From the NCBI GenBank assembly GCA_964610115.1, contig CAZSUW010000030.1, positions 1 to 26,905 on the forward strand: a DNA stretch of 26,905 nucleotides. Reading direction: 5' to 3'. The notes below the pieces were generated by a model. It ran no database searches. It was not told where the DNA came from and was given only the letters and a program-made list of their open reading frames with translations. The position numbers were made by a program, and so were the translations under genes. Within the stretch, counting starts at the first letter, position 1. The number at the start of each line of letters is the position of its first letter. The DNA is from Litorimonas sp964610115. Lineage in GTDB: Bacteria > Pseudomonadota > Alphaproteobacteria > Caulobacterales > Maricaulaceae. Below, one piece after another: positions 24,302-26,905 of the stretch.

Positions 24302-25726
24302 ATGAGCGGGGAAATTGAAGAGCTATTAGCGGCAGCGGACGAAGGCAGAGGCCTCTTATCCGAGGATAACATCCCGGACGAAAACCAGTCCCTTAACTGC
24401 TTCTCCTGCGGCGAGGAATTGGTCGGACTTTATTGCCACGCTTGCGGCAATAAGAACGATAATTATCGGCGGTCTATCTTTTCGCTTATCATAGACCTTC
24501 TTGGAAATATTACGGCTGTAGATAGCCGCATGTGGCGCAGCCTCTGGAGCCTTATCGCCAAACCGGGGCGCATGGCCCGCAAGTTTTCTGATGGAGCCCG
24601 GACACGCTGGACCTCTCCCGTCCGCATGTATCTCGCAACGTCACTCCTCCTCTTTGGTTATATCGCCGTGTCGGGCACGCAACTTGTCGCAATCGGCTCG
24701 GTTTTTGACGAGAAACAGCCCGCAAGCGTGGCCGTTATTGGCAATGAAAAACAATCTCAACGCGTGCTATTTTTCGTCAAACGATCGCAAATTGCAGAGC
24801 TGACATCCGAAACCGCCGCCGCACAAAGCGAAGAATTTATAAAAGGCTTCCTCGACGCCACCGATGACGCACGAAGCCCGGAGAGCCTTCAAAAGGCCAT
24901 TGATGAACTGAACCAGCAAATCGCTTCTGCAAGCACGGCTGTGGAAGAACGCGCCCTCATCGTCGTCCGAGATGAACTAGTCGAAGAGCTGAACGACGCT
25001 TTGTCGGCCCAAAACGGCTCAACCGTTGAGACACCCCCGACCCCCGAAACAGCGCCCGCCACATCAGAACCAGAAACCACCGTGACAGCGCCCACCATTC
25101 AACGGGAAAGTAATAATGACGACGGCGAAACCCGCATCAACCTTACGGGTACCGACGGTCAAACCATCGCTTTGGGAAATGAAGAGATCGCACAATTTTA
25201 CAGACGGATCGTACAAAATCCTGAGGTCATTAACGACAGTCTTAATTCAAATTTGAAGTTCGCCATGTTCTTCATGTTGCCTTTTGCGATGTTGTTGGGG
25301 GCCTTTTTTATACGCGGTCGCAACAAAGCCATGCTCTATGACCACCTTGTGCATGCGGCCTATGTGCATGCCTTTTCATTTCTTCTCCTTTTCGTGTTCA
25401 TATTGCTCAGCCAATATACGCCCCTTGGCGGATTGCTTGCCATCTATACCCTCATTCTGCTGGTCTATTTGCCGATCTCTGCAAAAGGCATGTTTGGGCG
25501 CGGCTGGTTTAAATCATTCCTAACCGCTTATGGCGTTGGGGCCGTCTACACTTTAAACATGATGATCTTGAGCACCGTCTTTGTTGTGATGGCGCTCAGC
25601 GATGTTGCTAGCCAGATCGAAAAGGAAAATGCCGAACGTGCCCGGCTAGAAGCCGTCTCACAGGGCGCCGAAATGCCGGAGACGATTGAGCCGCCCTCAA
25701 CACCGGATAGCGGTTCAAACCTGTAG
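24302..25726 (+). CDS. DUF3667-type zinc-ribbon membrane protein with long insert
   Basis: The 474-residue protein begins with a zinc ribbon, Cys33-x2-Cys36 and Cys45-x2-Cys48 (CFSCGEEL...YCHACGNKN). It continues with the DRMWRS/PGRMARKFSDGARTRWTSPVRMYL block characteristic of DUF3667 proteins, leading into the first membrane helix (about residues 107-126). A hydrophilic stretch of about 190 residues follows, with helical, Glu/Ala-rich and then Thr/Pro-rich low-complexity sequence. Four further helices run from about residue 319 to 455, ending in an acidic Pro-rich tail. Most family members I know are shorter, so the insert stands out. Function is unknown. AGGG lies eight bases before the ATG. 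The direct repeat ACGTTA occurs at 24286-24291 and 24297-24302, overlapping the start. Confidence 0.82.
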   Translation: MSGEIEELLAAADEGRGLLSEDNIPDENQSLNCFSCGEELVGLYCHACGNKNDNYRRSIFSLIIDLLGNITAVDSRMWRSLWSLIAKPGRMARKFSDGARTRWTSPVRMYLATSLLLFGYIAVSGTQLVAIGSVFDEKQPASVAVIGNEKQSQRVLFFVKRSQIAELTSETAAAQSEEFIKGFLDATDDARSPESLQKAIDELNQQIASASTAVEERALIVVRDELVEELNDALSAQNGSTVETPPTPETAPATSEPETTVTAPTIQRESNNDDGETRINLTGTDGQTIALGNEEIAQFYRRIVQNPEVINDSLNSNLKFAMFFMLPFAMLLGAFFIRGRNKAMLYDHLVHAAYVHAFSFLLLFVFILLSQYTPLGGLLAIYTLILLVYLPISAKGMFGRGWFKSFLTAYGVGAVYTLNMMILSTVFVVMALSDVASQIEKENAERARLEAVSQGAEMPETIEPPSTPDSGSNL

Positions 25727-25770
25727 TCTTCCTTACTTCGCTGACTTACCTCGCTAAATCATATCCTATG

Positions 25771-26241
25771 TTACCCCCCAACGACTTTTGGGGGTATGCG
25801 CGGCGCACGATCACCGAACCACCACAGCGTTGCAGCCGTTGCGGCAAAGACACAGGCTTCGACCACAGAACTGTCCTGCGTCTTAGCAAAAATCCAAGCC
25901 GTGATGAGCCAAAGCAATAGCGTTAAAACAGGGCGCACTAATCGTAACGTGTTGACGACCCAAAGGCTCGCCTTTCCGATCGCGGCATCCGCTATGATAG
26001 ACGCTTCTAATCCAGCCCAGCTTCCCGCTTGCGCAGCGAGGGCAATCTCTTGCTCTGTTTCCTGGGCGCGCGCCTGCATTTGCAATTCGTGCAAAGCCAA
26101 TTCGTGTGACCAGAGTGCGCGTTCATGTTCGTGGGCTTGGCGCCTTTCAAAAAATCCAGCGACGCGCCCCAAGGCCGTTCCGATAATCCCGAAGACACCC
26201 CCGGCGGCGGCATCAAGGGCCAGTGTTTCAAAAACAGCCAT
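25771..26241 (-). CDS. Holin-like phage membrane protein
   Basis: The 156-residue protein has a Gly-rich hydrophobic N-terminus (AGGVFGIIGTALGRVAGFF). A charged helical stretch rich in His, Glu and Gln (about residues 33-75) is likely a coiled coil. Two hydrophobic segments follow, in NTLRLVRPVLTLLLWLITAWIF and VFAATAATLWWFGDRA. This order and the RPVLT...WFGxRA ending resemble the three-helix holin-like proteins of alphaproteobacterial phages and gene transfer agents. It starts three bases after the M15-peptidase stop, forming a lysis-type pair. A GC-rich hairpin (25775-25794) overlaps its 3' end. A structural or regulatory membrane protein unrelated to lysis remains possible. Confidence 0.7.
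   Translation of the reverse strand: MAVFETLALDAAAGGVFGIIGTALGRVAGFFERRQAHEHERALWSHELALHELQMQARAQETEQEIALAAQAGSWAGLEASIIADAAIGKASLWVVNTLRLVRPVLTLLLWLITAWIFAKTQDSSVVEACVFAATAATLWWFGDRAPRIPPKVVGG
25775..25794. terminator. Possible hairpin at the convergent gene ends
   Basis: CCCCCAA (25775-25781) and TTGGGGG (25788-25794) form a 7-bp stem around a CGACTT loop, inside the last codons of the holin-like gene and 48 bases after the DUF3667 stop. Neither strand has a T-run, so termination is weakly supported. Confidence 0.3.
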
Positions 26242-26244
26242 GCC

Positions 26245-26856
26245 TTATCCTTTCCAGATCAATTTGGCTTTGGGCGACCCGAACCATTGGCGTGAACGCC
26301 CCATATCGGCGTGCAGGAAGGTTTCGTAAAAACCGAAACCCGTAAACCCGGCCTGTTTCATTGCGGCATAGAGGGCCCAATGATCATGACCCGCCAAAGC
26401 AATGTCCACGGCCAGCCGCAAATGTTCAGACCGCGGCGCGCCACCGACACGGGCATTATGCAGGCGGCAGCGATGGGCCGAAAGTATTCGAAACGGACGA
26501 CCGACCTGATCCCGTGCGTGCTGCAACGCATCCATGAATTCTGGCCAGTGATAGACAGCCGCACAATGGCGGCACCCCATCTCGCCCGGCGAGAAATTGC
26601 GCCACCGCCACGCCTTTGATGGCCAGGATTTTGTTTCGATCGTTTGTAGAATTATTTGTCGTCTGAACCAGCGCTCCCGTCGGTTCAGAACCTTTTCCGT
26701 CAAAGGCCAGAACCATAAACGATCCCGCTTGCGTTTCGTTATCTTTTGGGTCGGGCGGGCATAACCGCGCGAACGCCGAAAAGGATTCCAGAGCGGACGA
26801 CAAGTCGAACGGGCTAGAGAATAACGGGCTAGAAAATGATGAGCAATAACGGTCAT
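26245..26856 (-). CDS. M15-family peptidase (phage endolysin-like), N-terminus uncertain
   Basis: From about residue 77 the protein is a phage/GTA-type M15 peptidoglycan peptidase: WRWRNFSPGEMGC, FRILSAHRCRLHNARVGG, SEHLRLAVD and FLHADMG. Likely zinc ligands are His145, Asp151 and His182. Such enzymes cleave D-Ala-containing cell-wall peptides. The His-to-Asp spacing is five residues where the family normally has six (S-x-H-x2-G-x-A-x-D), with the glycine missing. The first 75 residues are Arg/Trp-rich, have no ribosome site at the ATG, and are longer than usual for this family. The true start may be downstream, or a frameshift may have occurred. It leads directly into the holin-like gene. 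The 49 bases to its right hold no gene I can identify. Confidence 0.75.
   Translation of the reverse strand: MTVIAHHFLARYSLARSTCRPLWNPFRRSRGYARPTQKITKRKRDRLWFWPLTEKVLNRRERWFRRQIILQTIETKSWPSKAWRWRNFSPGEMGCRHCAAVYHWPEFMDALQHARDQVGRPFRILSAHRCRLHNARVGGAPRSEHLRLAVDIALAGHDHWALYAAMKQAGFTGFGFYETFLHADMGRSRQWFGSPKAKLIWKG
26808..26833. repeat. 15-bp-period direct repeat
   Basis: AACGGGCTAGA occurs at 26808-26818 and again at 26823-26833. In the M15 frame this gives a tandem LARYS/LARST. It lies in the doubtful N-terminal part of that gene and could be non-coding. Confidence 0.6.
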
Positions 26857-26905
26857 ACGCTGTTTATGACACGCTATGGGTAGGCGGGGATTAGAACGAT
26901 GATCT

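Noticed and set aside
24286..24302. Direct repeat ACGTTA-GGGCA-ACGTTA at the DUF3667 start
   Set aside because: It is six bases long and overlaps the ribosome site and start codon; too short to call an operator.

Overview
The window looks like chromosomal DNA of an alphaproteobacterium, probably near the Hyphomonadaceae/Maricaulales. This rests on gene order and family content, not on a marker phylogeny. The main clues are the murA - DUF2948 - UPF0262 - LMW phosphatase - infA - maf - short RNase E/G - yacG cluster, and the Ppx/GppA - rlmE - guaB cluster. Both are typical alphaproteobacterial arrangements. The DNA is moderately GC-rich and almost fully coding, and no stretch over 300 bases lacks a gene. 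There are two tRNAs, no rRNA, no CRISPR array and no insertion sequence. The rightmost kilobase carries a phage-type lysis pair.

Layout. 67-8251 (all minus strand): transketolase tkt, a DUF442 phosphatase/rhodanese-like protein, a SulP anion transporter with a STAS domain, a Ppx/GppA phosphatase, rlmE, guaB, and a small AT-richer membrane ORF at the left edge. 8252-8451 is a divergent control region with a nested inverted repeat. It is followed on the plus strand by tRNA-Phe and a divergent GDPD-type phosphodiesterase. 9383-14356 (minus) is the murA-to-yacG housekeeping cluster, preceded by a 54-aa basic protein too short for most ORF callers. infA in this cluster starts with UUG. hisD, which usually sits between DUF2948 and UPF0262, is absent.

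14457-19729 (plus): tRNA-Thr, a DUF1214/DUF1254 pair of anchored proteins, a soluble hybrid histidine kinase, and a secreted lipoprotein amidohydrolase. A hairpin terminator at 19738-19758 separates this run from the next operon. 19788-24168 (minus) is a tight operon of two short-chain dehydrogenases, an APH-type kinase, an acyl-CoA dehydrogenase and yajQ. Two junctions have TAATG stop/start overlaps. The kinase plus dehydrogenase pair matches the two halves of mammalian ACAD10/ACAD11 and resembles LvaA/LvaC of bacterial levulinate catabolism. I therefore infer a 4-hydroxy/4-oxo-acyl-CoA breakdown module.

24302-25726 (plus) is a zinc-ribbon DUF3667 membrane protein with a large insert. 25771-26856 (minus) is an M15-type peptidase followed by a holin-like membrane protein, probably the end of a prophage, a gene transfer agent or a remnant extending beyond the right edge. 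I found no clearly new defence or mobile system. The strongest leads are the APH/ACAD/SDR operon, the missing hisD, the UUG start of infA, the inverted repeat before tRNA-Phe and the odd M15 zinc motif.
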